Shown here: positions 38,141 through 48,604 of the stretch, piece by piece
Position numbering within the stretch: position 1 is the first letter of the stretch
How the letters are laid out: the number at the start of each line of letters is the position of its first letter
From: Armillaria gallica
Taxonomy: Eukaryota > Basidiomycota > Agaricomycetes > Agaricales > Physalacriaceae
Reading direction: 5' to 3'
Assembly (NCBI GenBank): GCA_037576215.1
Contig: JBANDB010000001.1
Span: forward strand, 4,030,001 to 4,094,000
DNA: 64,000 nt
Position numbers and translations under genes: made by a program
Notes under the pieces: model-generated
The model's database searches: none
What the model was told of the DNA's origin: nothing
The model's input: only the letters and a program-made list of their open reading frames with translations

Positions 38141-39261
38141 TATTTTAGGACGGTTTCAGATATCATCGGCTTTGTTGTAGGCATCAACGACGTTCCAGTT
38201 GCTCAGCGTTCCCCGTTTCTGCGTTCAGCACCTTCATAATATGACCTTTATCTTGAACAAGCTTCCTTGCTATTTACATCGAGTGTTGTTGGACAGACGC
38301 CCTTGATACAGACGATAGGCGGTTATTTTATCTTTGCACTCACAGTATTATGAAAGTAAGCGCATGCATAACGGATACCTGTGCATTTTGCTGATTAACC
38401 TTAGCCATCCCTATGAATATTGTTGCCCGTGATGTCGCTGTTTCTTTGTATCCGAAAGCTACATTCGGCCTCGGTATTAATTGCGCAAAAATTGACGACT
38501 GCGACGCCGCCGTCACTGGAAGATCTAAGTATACCAAGCGCGGCTGGTCGGTGAAGTTTAGCTTGTGAACAGCGAAGCTACGTGTGCTCCTATTAATTTA
38601 GGTTATTCTCACAATGTTTAGAGTCAGCGAGAAATGCCGAGATTCGCCCGTGTCTTTCAAGTTTTTTTGCTGTCTTTCTCTGTCTTCTCTCTCATGTCTT
38701 CAATTCATTCGTCTCTGACTCCTCTCTGCCATAGTATATTAATTATGTGCAAGAATCTTTTCTTTATGCTCTCGAGTCTCTTGCAGTCAGAGTGCATCAT
38801 TGACGCATCACATCGAAACCCTAAATTCTGGAGCAACGAAGACGTCCGTATACACTATGAGAGTATGCTGGTAGTGCGATGAGTAGTGGTGTAGCATATA
38901 CTTCTGAGCCGATTTGGCGTGATGTAGAAATTCCTGATTATAATCACCACAACCGAATGCCATTCTGACTTGATATTCTTATAGATATTCTATATATGTA
39001 CTCTAAATAAAATTACAGGAGGAGCAGATAATCATTGCGGCCTGTAGGAAGTTGACAGTGGCGAAAGTTGCACTTCCTATCGAGCGATCGTATGACTTCA
39101 CTCTAAGGACATGATAACAGCTAGAATATTCACCTCTAAATCATTCAGCAAGTAGACCGAGCTCGGTCACTGCAGCTTGACGCCCATCAGACGCGACGTT
39201 TCAGCGTGACACCCTTTTTATAAGGCGTTGTTTGCCCCTGGCATCCTCTCCGGTTGCTACC
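38141..39261. other. Intergenic, no gene recognised
   Basis: AT-rich with no supported coding model. A TATA-like TTTTTATAAG at 39215-39224 lies about 40 bp before the intact patatin start. Confidence 0.45.
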
Positions 39262-40456
39262 ATGAACAAAAAGCTGGGCTTGAAATTACTCTCACTCGGT
39301 ACATACGACGTATCAGATCACTGGGACCAGAGCTGATTCTTATTCTACTTCTGCACACAGACGGAGGAGGTATACGCGGACTTTCTTCATTACTAATCCT
39401 ATACGAGTTGATGTGGAGGATCAAGGAGGCGGAGGGCCTCGAGGAACTTCCACTACCCTGCCGATATTTCGATCTGATAGGTGGTACGAGTACAGGAGGG
39501 TAAGTCTCTACTTTCCTTGTAAACAGATGTTGATCCGAGTCTTACTGGCTTTAGGTTGATTGCCCTCATGATTGGACGTCTACGTATGCCCGTCAAGGAT
39601 GCAATAGAATGTTACGGGAGGCTGTCGGGTAAGGTTTTTGGTAAACCAAAGTGCGGTGTGCACAGTGGCAAGTTCAAGGCCACTAGATTGGAAGAGGTCT
39701 TGAAGTCCATCGTCTCGAGCAGGACAACTGACCCCGAGACCAGGATGATTGACGACAGTGGTGAAGCCTGTAAAACGTAAGTAATTTCGCTTTACGGTGA
39801 AAGTTTGACTCAGCGATATTTCAATTTCAAGCTTTGTCTGCGCCATGGACGCCCACAACATGAACGCAGCTATCCCCGTCCTCTTCCGCACGTACAAGCA
39901 TCCCAAAGAGCACTGCACAAATTGTACGATTTGGGAAGCTGGACGTGCTACATCTGCTGCTCCAACATTTTTCAAACGCATCGAGATTGGGCCGGAGAAC
40001 ATGAAGCAGTCATACATCGACGGGGGAATGGGCCGCAACAATCCTGCAAAGGTCCTGCTGGAGGAGGCGAAGCAGGTCTTTCCTGATCAGTCGGTTGCGT
40101 GCTTAATCAGTATTGGAACGGGATTTGCTAAGACAATAGCGATTCCCCGTCCCGGGTGGTTTCAGCGCGCCTTGCCGCTCGATGTCGTCAATGCATTGAA
40201 GATGATCGCGACAGACTGCGAGCACACTGCGGAGGACCTTTCACGCGATTTTCATGATACGCCGGAGGTGTACTTCAGGTTCAACGTGGAGCAGGGTATG
40301 CAAGGTATCTTGCTGGCGCAATGGGATCGTCTGGGTGAAGTGGCGTCGCATACAAAGCAGTATCTCAAGACGCTGGCGGTGGACCAGAAAGTAGACAAGG
40401 TGGTTAGCATCCTTCGAGCGGGTGCGCCGCTTGAGGGACATGCCGGTCTTCTCTGA
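39262..40456 (+). CDS. Patatin-like phospholipase (intact catalytic dyad)
   Basis: Lipid acyl hydrolase. Four exons join cleanly: 39262-39298 (MNKKLGLKLLSLD), intron 39299-39360, an exon with DGGGIRGLSSLLILYELMW and ending FDLIGGTSTGG, then introns near 39500-39555 and 39779-39832. Oxyanion glycines (DGGGIRG), nucleophile Ser (GTSTGG) and dyad Asp (SYIDGGMGRNNPAK) are all present. C-terminal part includes LISIGTGFAKTIAI and TPEVYFRFNVEQGMQ. It ends GAPLEGHAGLL-stop, about 340 residues, usual for short fungal patatins. It is a diverged paralogue of the serine-less patatin at 32868-34106 with the same intron positions. The gene lies between the arms of the PWWP inverted duplication and has no frame breaks. 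Confidence 0.9.
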
Positions 40457-40557
40457 CCGCTAGAACTCTAGGATTGAACGTTAGTTTATGAATGTTAAAA
40501 CATAATTATGCTTCCACAATGGATAGGTTTACTAACTAAAACTACGAAAAGTACCAG

Positions 40558-41170
40558 AAGTGAACCGTATTGACCCAACAATGTTACGTAGCACGTGGTC
40601 CGGTAAAGCATTTCCGGATATCCGGCACTGCCACGGTGTTCGTTTTTCGTTCCCGTGTTTTCGTAGCTCGTACTACTTCTTCCACTGTTAGAGTACTCGC
40701 TTGCAACTTTATTGTAAAAATATCTTATGCCTGAATACATCTATACTCATAGTGACTACCAACTTGATAATGGCATCAAATAAGGACTGATGTTTTGACA
40801 GTTTTTATAAGTTTAATATCTTCCTGCCTTCCGGGTTAAATGAGAGGAATTTTTAGGCACGCTTTTCTGATATTTACACGGTGTTGTAAAGGTTATATGT
40901 GCTACTACTCCTTAATTTCTCCCCCATAAAGGGTGCAAACTCTGATTCCACGTTCAAACGTCTCAAATGTATGTATTTTTACACAAATGAAAAGAGCTAC
41001 AGTTGACTACTGAGTACCATAATGGTGAAAGAAGGATTACGAGCTACGAAAACACGGGGCGCGTGGAAAAACGAACACCGTGGCAGTGCCGGATATCCGG
41101 AAACGCTTTACCGGATCACGTGCTACGTAACATTGTTGGGTCAATAAGTTAATAACAATAAGGTTCACTG
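40558..41170. mobile_element. MITE-like element with long terminal inverted repeats
   Basis: Left end AGTGAACCGTATTGACCCAA and right end (reverse complement) AGTGAACC followed, after a 13-bp indel, by TTATTGACCCAACAATGTTA. The inverted arms are about 105 bp (40568-40673 and 41037-41150) at about 90% identity and include CCGGATATCCGGCACTGCCA. The 360-bp interior has no coding capacity, so this is a non-autonomous DNA element. A target duplication is not clear. Confidence 0.8.
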
Positions 41171-43004
41171 TAAGAATGTAACAGAAAATAATCGGTTTGG
41201 GTCGGTCCGAAGTACACACGTGATATTCACCTGACCAGAACACAGCCACCCGCGCTTCCTGCCAAATTCGGATCCAATTTTACCAGTCTGTCTACTCTCG
41301 ATTTCTTGCTTGCAACGACTAGCGTGGTTAGACAGACGGTCACCAGTCTACATCAAGATATGACAGCTTTACAAGTCCCTGTTACGCGTTACGAATTACC
41401 GATAGCTTCACTTCACGGGGTCCCGTTACGCGTTATGTGAATTAACGGTCGAAATCGTACAGTATTCTCTATACGCGTAAAAACAACGCTACTGAGTCTC
41501 TGAGCGGAGATATGACGTGACGAAAGGACGACTCGACAACGCCGAAAATGAAAATCGAGATTGTAATCATTTCAATTGATTGGATTGGCACACCGCATGG
41601 TCTGGGATCTCGACCTAATCCTCGCTACTGACTCTTGGAGACTCTTGGCTCGAAACGCATCGAACGAGTATCCTATACCTCTGTTGGACAGTAGCACAAG
41701 GCGGGTGACAAGTACGTAGAGAGATACGCAGATGTTAAGAGGCGAAGAGCGTGATGCACACGCTTTGCTTGTAGGTCGTACTGCTCATCTCTAAAGAAGG
41801 TTGAGAATCGGCAATTTGGTTCCAATCAGGAAAGACATCGCTGTTTGTTATTAGATTGAGGAAGTAGTCCGACATGAAGAAGGCAATGTACGGTCCTCGG
41901 TAGTCCACTCATCTGACGATAATTGCCCTTGATGGAATACCAGCGATGATTGGAAGCTTGTACCCAGACATATCACCACCGTCTTCTCCGCCCTTGAACA
42001 CAAAGTCCGCAAAAGCCAGTGCTGAAGGTGATGGTTGGGAGAGGGGAACTGGCGATTGAGAAGAGTAGCTGGTGGCATGTAGTGTGGAGATCTCAGATGG
42101 GTGAAGAGCAGGTGGTGGTAGCAGGAGCAGGGAAGGGGGCATATGGGAGGGTCCTCAAGGAGAAACAGATGGCACCTCGGCACTCCCACGTACCGAAAAT
42201 GAGATAGGTCTTCGGCTATGGCCGTAGGTCCAGAGGAGGTGAAAACCTTTGATGGAGATATAGAGACACCAGAACCGTGTTGGCTGTTAACGAGATCATC
42301 CGCTGAGAGAGCGTCACTGTCGTCCGATATTTACCCACTACCCACCCTGCCGCTCTTTTCGTCTTGCACACGGCTCCGCATACTCAGACGGTGAACGATC
42401 TTCGTTATCTTTGCGCATTCAACGGCGGCTTCGTGCTCGTAATGCCGAGGTTCCTTGTGATTGGGACCGATCTACGCGTAGATGTGGGCGAGATTGATAG
42501 ATGTTCTGAAAGGCAAGCGGTGGTGTCAGTATTTATTGGTGAGATATACGAGAGTAGCTCATCATGTGACGGTGCAGCTCCGTTTGAAGGCTCATTCACA
42601 TTGAAGCGAGACAAGAAGTTGAAGACCAAGAATGAGAAATGCGACGTCGGAACTCTGCGCCCTGATGTATATATGTATGGCGTAGAGGGCATTGAGGATA
42701 CTAGCATTTGATGGGCCATCACATTCGAGTGGCAGGATCCGAGCCCTATTATGAGGTAACGATACTTCACAAAGCAAGGGACATGCGGATTATGAAGATA
42801 CTCTTGGTCAATTAAGCCTTTTGCGCGTTAGTGGAATTTGTACTTGGAGACCATCTCTTCAGCCAGAGCAGCGATGTGGCGCATCACCTTGCCAATTCTC
42901 AAGAACCGGATAACATAAAGATATTAGCGGGAGTTGAATGAAAGGGCAGAGCAAGACCACGAGAAGAGCAGCCGAAATAACGAAGCCGCTCGTCAAAGAG
43001 ATGG
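41171..43004. other. Intergenic with unassigned frames
   Basis: Frames at 41909-42142 (minus, ADFVFKGGEDGGDMSGYKLP) and 42364-42711 (plus) are protein-like but unassigned. A short direct repeat GTTACGCGTTA occurs twice near 41380 and 41425. Confidence 0.3.
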
Positions 43005-44769
43005 CAAAAGGACAATAATCAAACGCAAGTGGTGCCTCAATCAAGGAACGAAGGGTTCGCAAAAGGGATCTTGATGTCGGGTATAGAGGAGAAAACCGAC
43101 AACCCGGGCCATGAAAAAAAAAGAGAGAACGGACGAATAGAATGCAGCGGAGAGCCCGTGGGGTTAGGGATGTTATAAAGGAGAACAAAAAGTCCACCTG
43201 AGAGGCAAACAAAACCAAATTTAACAAAAGTCGGCGAAAAGAATGCAGAAGCCGTAGACAGCGCATCCATTTTGCATGGAACCATGTGGGATCCACCGTG
43301 GAGCGAAGAGACAAAATTGGATGTCATAAGTGAGATATGGTAAAACCTCACAGGGCTAGGTAGCAAATGTTGCGCTGGCCTGCTCAAATAAGCCATACAG
43401 GGAGCGAAGGAAGAACAGCGTGTCCATAGTCTACCCAAATAAACAAGTTATAGGCGAAACTGAGTGAGAAAGTAGGGGTGTGGCAGATGTTCGGCTGGAA
43501 AAAGACAATAACGAAAAGAAAATGAAGACAACGCAACTGGGGGACCAAAAAAGAGGCTTCGAACAGATACACTCATAGCGAAGGTGAATGGAAAAGGCTC
43601 CCGCATTCAGCGGGTGAAGTCATGAAGAAAAGTCGGAAAAGGCGGAGAAAAGACAGAATTGACGGTAGCTCCACCGGAACTCCCCCCATGAATGTAAGAG
43701 ATGGCGGAAAGGGCTTACCGTGAGGTAGTGAATGGTGATGATGATAGACTGGTAGGCTTCGACTGTGCGAAACAGTTTATCCATCTCCGGCATATCCTGA
43801 GGGTAAAATGTCAATCGATAAGGAGACAGGCATCAGATAGCAGACGCACCTCCTCCTGCGAGTGACGGGTCCCACTTATTGCTCAAAGATGTCTTTGCAA
43901 CTTGTGTCACCATTCGCAAACCTTGAGGACTTCGGGATCGTTTGTTACGTCGCCTAAAAATAATATCCCATTAATATGCCGTGGTTGGCAGTAGAAAGAG
44001 AAGGAAACGACGTACCCCCGTCGTGCTCTTCTTTTTGCCTTCTTCGCCAGAGGCGGACTCGTGTCTTTCTTCAACGTCTTCATCAGCCTTGCCATCATTC
44101 TCGCTCTCGACACTCTCCTTCTTTCCACCTATCTTGTCCTTCGGCGGTGTCTTCTTCTTTGCATCGCCCGTCGTGCCCATCTTGCGCTTTCTGACTGAGG
44201 TGCCGCCTTCACTGCCTCGTTTCCGTTTCTTCGGCTTCTCCTCATTCTCGCTGTCGAGCTGGTCAACCTCGTCGATGACATCCTCCAACGCAGCAGCTTC
44301 TGCTTGCTCAACTTTGCACTTCTCCCATTCAGAAGGTTCCGGCCCAACCTTGTAGCGCGTCAAGAGGTCACCCGACACTTTGAATGGCTCGTTGATGTAC
44401 GCCTCGATTTTGTGTTGCTGGAACTTTAAGATATCCTTGGGCGCTAGCCAGGAGCTATACGTAGCCGATTGTCAGCCAGGAAATAATACAGGCAAGAGCT
44501 CGAAGACACTCACAAATCGCCGGCGGAGAAAAATCGTACAAGGTAGAAGTTTGCCTTTTTACCCGCGGGTCGGTCGTTGCGGACTTGCTGCGGCCCATCG
44601 TTTGGGTCGACTACCTGGATATCGGTCGTCGTTATCACGAGACGCGCCTTCGAGAATGTTCAGCATATGCACTATCCCGGTCACGGCGGGTAGTTGCGTA
44701 CTTTTCCTAGCACGATATCGCGATGATCATAGATATTTGCCGAGCCAGACGTCTTGGGTACTTTTGCAG
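43005..44769 (-). repeat. Right arm of 1.75-kb inverted duplication
   Basis: Inverse copy of 36402-38140; the spacer between the arms is about 4.9 kb. The arm stops abruptly at 44769, inside the first exon of the PWWP gene (TGCAAAAGTACCC), and joins ABC-transporter sequence. Confidence 0.9.
43725..44769 (-). pseudogene. PWWP-domain protein pseudogene, copy 2
   Basis: Inverse copy of the 36.4-kb pseudogene. It lacks the start codon and first codons because the duplicated block begins inside exon 1. It shares with copy 1 the TGA in the PWWP signature (after NYPP) and the TGA in the EWRHKL motif. The first intron donor is changed from GTACGT to GTGCAT. It keeps the fuller VIDEVDQLDSENEEKPKK stretch and the 11 nt missing in copy 1, so its second exon reads in frame (VRNDRPAGKKANFYLVRFF). 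Shared stops show the gene was dead before the duplication; private changes followed. Confidence 0.82.
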
Positions 44770-45150
44770 ATTCACACTCGGGACCCTTCGCATATCACCA
44801 ATGATACCCCGGAGCAAAGACATTTTTCCAGCACCCACAGCGCCAACAATAGCAACAAGCTGTCCACAGGGTATGCTAAGAGAGACGTCTTTCAATTCGA
44901 AGACCTCATCCCCCGACGAAGAGTCAACTTCCGACTTTCTGTTCTTCTTCGTCCCGTTCTTCTCCTCGGATGTTTCTTAGGTGGCGCATCCCAAGTGAAG
45001 GAAGCGTTCTTAACTTCTATAGTAACATCGAGATCACATTCGCAGTCGAAGGTCTCCTCCAGTGTTTCTGCGTCAAAGACGTCAGAGAGACGCTGGACAA
45101 CATTCTGGGCATCTGCAATGGTGGAAAAGGATACGACTATGGATATGGGG
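44770..45150 (-). pseudogene. ABC transporter (ABCC/MRP-type) nucleotide-binding domain fragment
   Basis: Reads ADAQNVVQRLSDVFDAETLE, VTIEVKNASFTWDAPPK, then after a one-base frame change in an A run VFELKDVSLSIPCGQLVAIV and GAVGAGKMSLLRGIIGDMRR. This is the end of a membrane domain and the Walker A region of nucleotide-binding domain 1 of an MRP-like transporter. Met follows the Walker A Lys where Ser or Thr is normal. The signature motif, Walker B and the rest are absent: the sequence breaks at 44769 into the PWWP copy. Upstream, beyond about 45150, no more transporter sequence is seen. Confidence 0.8.
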
Positions 45151-45865
45151 TAAACTCCCTAGATAAACAAAGAGCAGCAATCTACTCACGAAGGAACATC
45201 AATGGTAAACGAAAGAGTTAGAATAAGATCAGAGAAGTAAAAATGACGGATGACTCAAGTTGGTGTCCAGTTGCGGAGTATGTGACAAAGGCTGGCAATT
45301 TCGGCGTGTGTTTGTTCGTGCTTGGCGATTGAATTTGGCCAGCAGTGACACTTTGACGCTTTGCTGCCTGCCATTATAAATCAAGTTTCTTTTCAGCGAC
45401 ATCGGGAAATTTTCTTGAAAGTAACAATTGATTGTGATTGAACCAGCTTGCGTCAAGAGAATATCCTATCTGCATTCGGTGAGCTCTTTCCTCTGCGTGC
45501 ATCTTTACTTGTCTTGTGACTTCTAGCCTGCCCGTACTTGACCTTGGTGGCAATTTATCCGTGGTAGTAGGTGGATTCGGGCTAAGCTCGCAAGCGGAAC
45601 AACGGAATTAAGCACTATCGTACTTCCTCGAGCCTTCACTCGCTCTCATTCGGGCCGATACTTTCCAGACATGCTTGCGTGACTGAATTCGCTTGTTTGA
45701 TTCCCACAAATATGAATCTCCCCTTTACATTGCACAAGCTCGGATAATATGCGCGGTCCGTCGCGGTTCAGATGGCGTCCTCATGACATGTTTTTGCGAG
45801 CTTCTTTCTGGGTTTCGTGGGTTTAAAAGCAGGATATTCTTTCATTTTGTAGTCGTGATCTCTTC
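45151..45865. other. Intergenic
   Basis: No gene seen; includes the upstream region of the GH16-like gene, with a TTTAAAAGC element near 45822. Confidence 0.45.
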
Positions 45866-46967
45866 ATGTTAGAGTGCGTGACTTCAATTCCCTCACATTG
45901 TTTCCCCTTTTGATGAAATTCTTGCAGGTCGAAGCTCTTACTCGTGTCTCTATGGGCCGTAGCACTGGTACCCGTTGTAGGGGCTGTGACAGTCATACCT
46001 TCCACTTCTTTCTCCTCCTATTCGACGCTCGAAAGCTATTGGAATTATCTATATCCTTGGGGATCAGATCACAATGGCAGTAAGTCAATTATGTATTGTG
46101 CACGTACTCAATTCATGAGCTTCCAGGTGCTCGAATGGTTGGAAACTCGACTGTACATAGTAACATCGCAGTCGCTTCTAGCACGCTCAGTCTCATAGCA
46201 ACGCCTACATCAAACGCTTCCCCGCCCACAAGCACATCTAATCCGCATCCCTCGATCCACTACGCTAGGTGAGCGCGGGGATGCTTGTCTTCTGCGGCGA
46301 TTATGTAACTCTGTTTCCCAGCGGTGCAATCCATGCGAAAGAGCACATTACGGTGACTGCCGGAAACTCATATACAATCTACGGCGAGTTCAGCGCTCCG
46401 ACAGTAGTAGGCGCTTGGCCTGCATTCTGGTTGACGGTATGCTCATCGAACCCAATGTGGCACATGATTTAATCTCTCCTCTCTATCACAGGCAGTTGCG
46501 GGTTGGCCACCTGAGGCAGACATCGGGGAATGGAAAGGCACGGCCAATAATTGGTACAACACGTTCAACACCTCTTCAGTAGTCAAGTCGACTCTTGTGG
46601 GCTGGCCGACCGATCTGTCCTTCCACTCACTCAAAGCGGTTCTCACTGCGGAATCTAACGGGGATGATGTGAAGATCGACTTTTACATGGACGGTGAATT
46701 CAAAGTCGCACAGTATGGTCAAGGGTTTGTTGGAAGTGCCTTGTATTTGTTCGTCGATCACCTTCCTGCTCCCTTGCTTCTTTACTCATTTTGTGCCCCG
46801 TTTCTTATTTAGGATCATTAATTTGCAGGTGTGTTGGCCTCTAAGCTTAATGGGGCGCTATGCTTATTGGTATTCATCAGATGGAAGGCAGTTCTGGAAC
46901 ACCAGGTCCCAAAGGGACAACGGCGTACAAGATTCGGAACGTTGAAGTGACTCGAACTGGGTCATAG
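45866..46967 (+). CDS. Secreted GH16-like endo-glucanase
   Basis: Concanavalin A-like fold enzyme of the glycoside hydrolase 16 type, probably acting on beta-glucans outside the cell. Seven exons: an 8-nt first exon (45866-45873), then 45928-46079, 46127-46268, 46322-46436, 46492-46748, 46813-46828 and 46881-46967, all in phase. The signal peptide reads KLLLVSLWAVALVPVVGA. Core motifs: ITVTAGNSYTIYGEFSAP, GAWPAFWLTAVAGWPPEADI, then GEWKG, so the ExDxxE catalytic motif is EADIGE; NTFNTSSVVKSTLVGWP and ALYLIINLQMEGSSGTPGPK follow. No frame breaks. The 8-nt first exon is inferred because the signal-peptide frame has no ATG of its own. Confidence 0.85.
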
Positions 46968-47421
46968 CTAGCGTGCTTCATTGCGAGATTACTTGACGTG
47001 TTGGTCAAAACGCACATATGCAATGCGTTTTCCTGAACTGATTTGGGCGAGTCAAGGATCGATCCTTCCATTCGTCCCTTGAGGCGAAGCTTGATTGACA
47101 GATAGTTTACGTTCATTCAACTGTGATGTACCCTCGAGGCTTGCGCGTGTCGGTCCCGAAGCTAACGTCAATTATATACATTCTGCGAGTCAGACCACTG
47201 TGAGTGATTCATCACATCTGAGTCACCTGTGCTAAATAAGTTACACAATAGACAGAAGGCGCTACGCGCTTAGCAGTACTATTCATATCTTTGAAATCAT
47301 TGGACGATACAGAAAGTGCATGAAGGCAGCTGATACGGCTTTGTTCGTATATAAGCCATCAAGCAACATCTTTGCGAGACCAGCGCCCTGCGTCTCTTTG
47401 ATACTGCAAGCAACTTACAGA
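46968..47421. other. Intergenic with TATA box of next gene
   Basis: No gene. TATATAAG at 47349-47356 is about 70 bp before the secreted-protein ATG. Confidence 0.45.
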
Positions 47422-47778
47422 ATGCGTCTCTCTCCTATCTTGACATTCCTTGTTACCTCTCTGGCCCTTGCGCCTCAAGCCCACGCAGGCCCAATCGCCT
47501 ATGGCATATGCCAAACCGGTGGGTAGGAATGCACAGCCTGGAAGCGATAACTGATGGCAAAATTCAGGCTGTAATGTAGTAGCTGTTGCATGCTATGCAG
47601 CGGCTGGATTCACCTTTGGGACAGTCGCAGCTCCTGCAGCGCCTGCTGCAATTCTCGGCTGCAACAGTGCACTCGGAACGTAGGTCATTCCATTCTTGTG
47701 ATTACCCTTACGCTCACACATGTATCCAGATGCTCTGCTATGTGTGCTGGTGTAGCCCTGGTTGCGCCGACTCCGTGA
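47422..47778 (+). CDS. Small secreted six-cysteine protein (zygote-specific-protein-like)
   Basis: Three exons joined by introns of 49 and about 50 nt. The product starts with a signal peptide MRLSPILTFLVTSLALAPQA and has about 80 mature-region residues: GPIAYGICQTGCNVVAVACY, AAGFTFGTVAAPAAPAAIL, GCNSALGTCSAMCAG, ending ALVAPTP. Six cysteines in the pattern C-x3-C, C, C, C-x3-C. Proteins of this layout are widespread in fungi and are often named after a Chlamydomonas zygote-specific protein; function is unknown. Clean frame, TATA box upstream, and two ordinary introns make the model solid. Confidence 0.85.
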
Positions 47779-48012
47779 AATGCTGCTTTGTAGTTGTACA
47801 CATTTCAATCTCGAGTAATGACTATACAATATATGGACTGAATTTCTGCGTATCCAAGTATCAGCCTCATACCGAAAGAGGAGAAGAAAATTCTGTCGCT
47901 GTGATTAGTGCTTCTATCTCTGTTTTTCTTAGCAGGTTATCGAGGTATAGCTTAGCGAATAGAAATACGATGTGAAGATCAGCTTGAATATGGAAGGCTT
48001 TTCACTACCATA
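47779..48012. other. Short intergenic region
   Basis: No feature recognised. Confidence 0.5.
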
Positions 48013-48604
48013 GAATGAATGTGCATACCTTCAAGATGCTGAATGGTTTGTCGATGAAATCATTAGCCATCGTTGGACCAACCAAAAATTCGAATTCGAA
48101 GTACGCTGGTCTCTTGGTGATACTACTTGGGAGCCTGCGTCCTCGTGCAATGATCTTGCGGCTCTAGACCGATATCTCGAAGTTATGGGAGTAAAATATC
48201 CGCGCCAGCTGTCACGACGAAGCAACGACGCGCGGTTATCCTACTCCGCCGGACTGGTCCACGTTCCCTCCATGGGGAACCCAACAGACGTGACAATGGG
48301 GAGCCCCCGGTACTGGAGCGCAATTCGGGAATCCGCAATGGGGAGTTAATACACCCAATACTGGAGCCCCAACCAATTGGGGTACATCTGGTCCATTCTA
48401 TGGCCAAAACCCCATTGCACCGTTACCCGCGCCTCCGGGTATGCTTTATCCACCAAACTGGCACCCTGGTGAGTTTGGATACACCCGTCCACCGTACCCC
48501 CTTGCACCTGCAATGGCACATCATGATAGAATGGCAATAGATGACGACAACGCGCGTCCCATAGCCGGTCAGTTGGACTCGACCAATACTGGCATACTCG
48601 TCCA
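48013..48604 (+). pseudogene. Chromodomain plus Pro/Trp/Gly-rich gene fragment
   Basis: The 5' part reads YLQDAEWFVDEIISHRWTNQ, KFEFEVRWSLGDTTWEP and ALDRYLEVMGVKYPRQLSRR, a chromodomain of the kind found in chromoviral integrases and derived host proteins. After a frame change near 48235 comes YPTPPDWSTFPPWGTQQT, an in-frame TGA, then QWGAPGTGAQFGNPQWGV and NWGTSGPFYGQNPIAPL, PPGMLYPPNWHPGEFGYTRP. No start codon, upstream exons or downstream domain are present, and sequence homology to this gene seems to end at the junction with RPN1 near 48595. Low-complexity tails with this composition precede a conserved domain in some basidiomycete proteins, so the fragment is probably cut at both ends. 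Confidence 0.65.

Noticed and set aside
48346..48600. Antisense tail of the RPN1 fragment as a new C-terminal domain
   Set aside because: The opposite strand carries coherent Pro/Trp/Gly-rich coding sequence, so the tail is a shadow frame.
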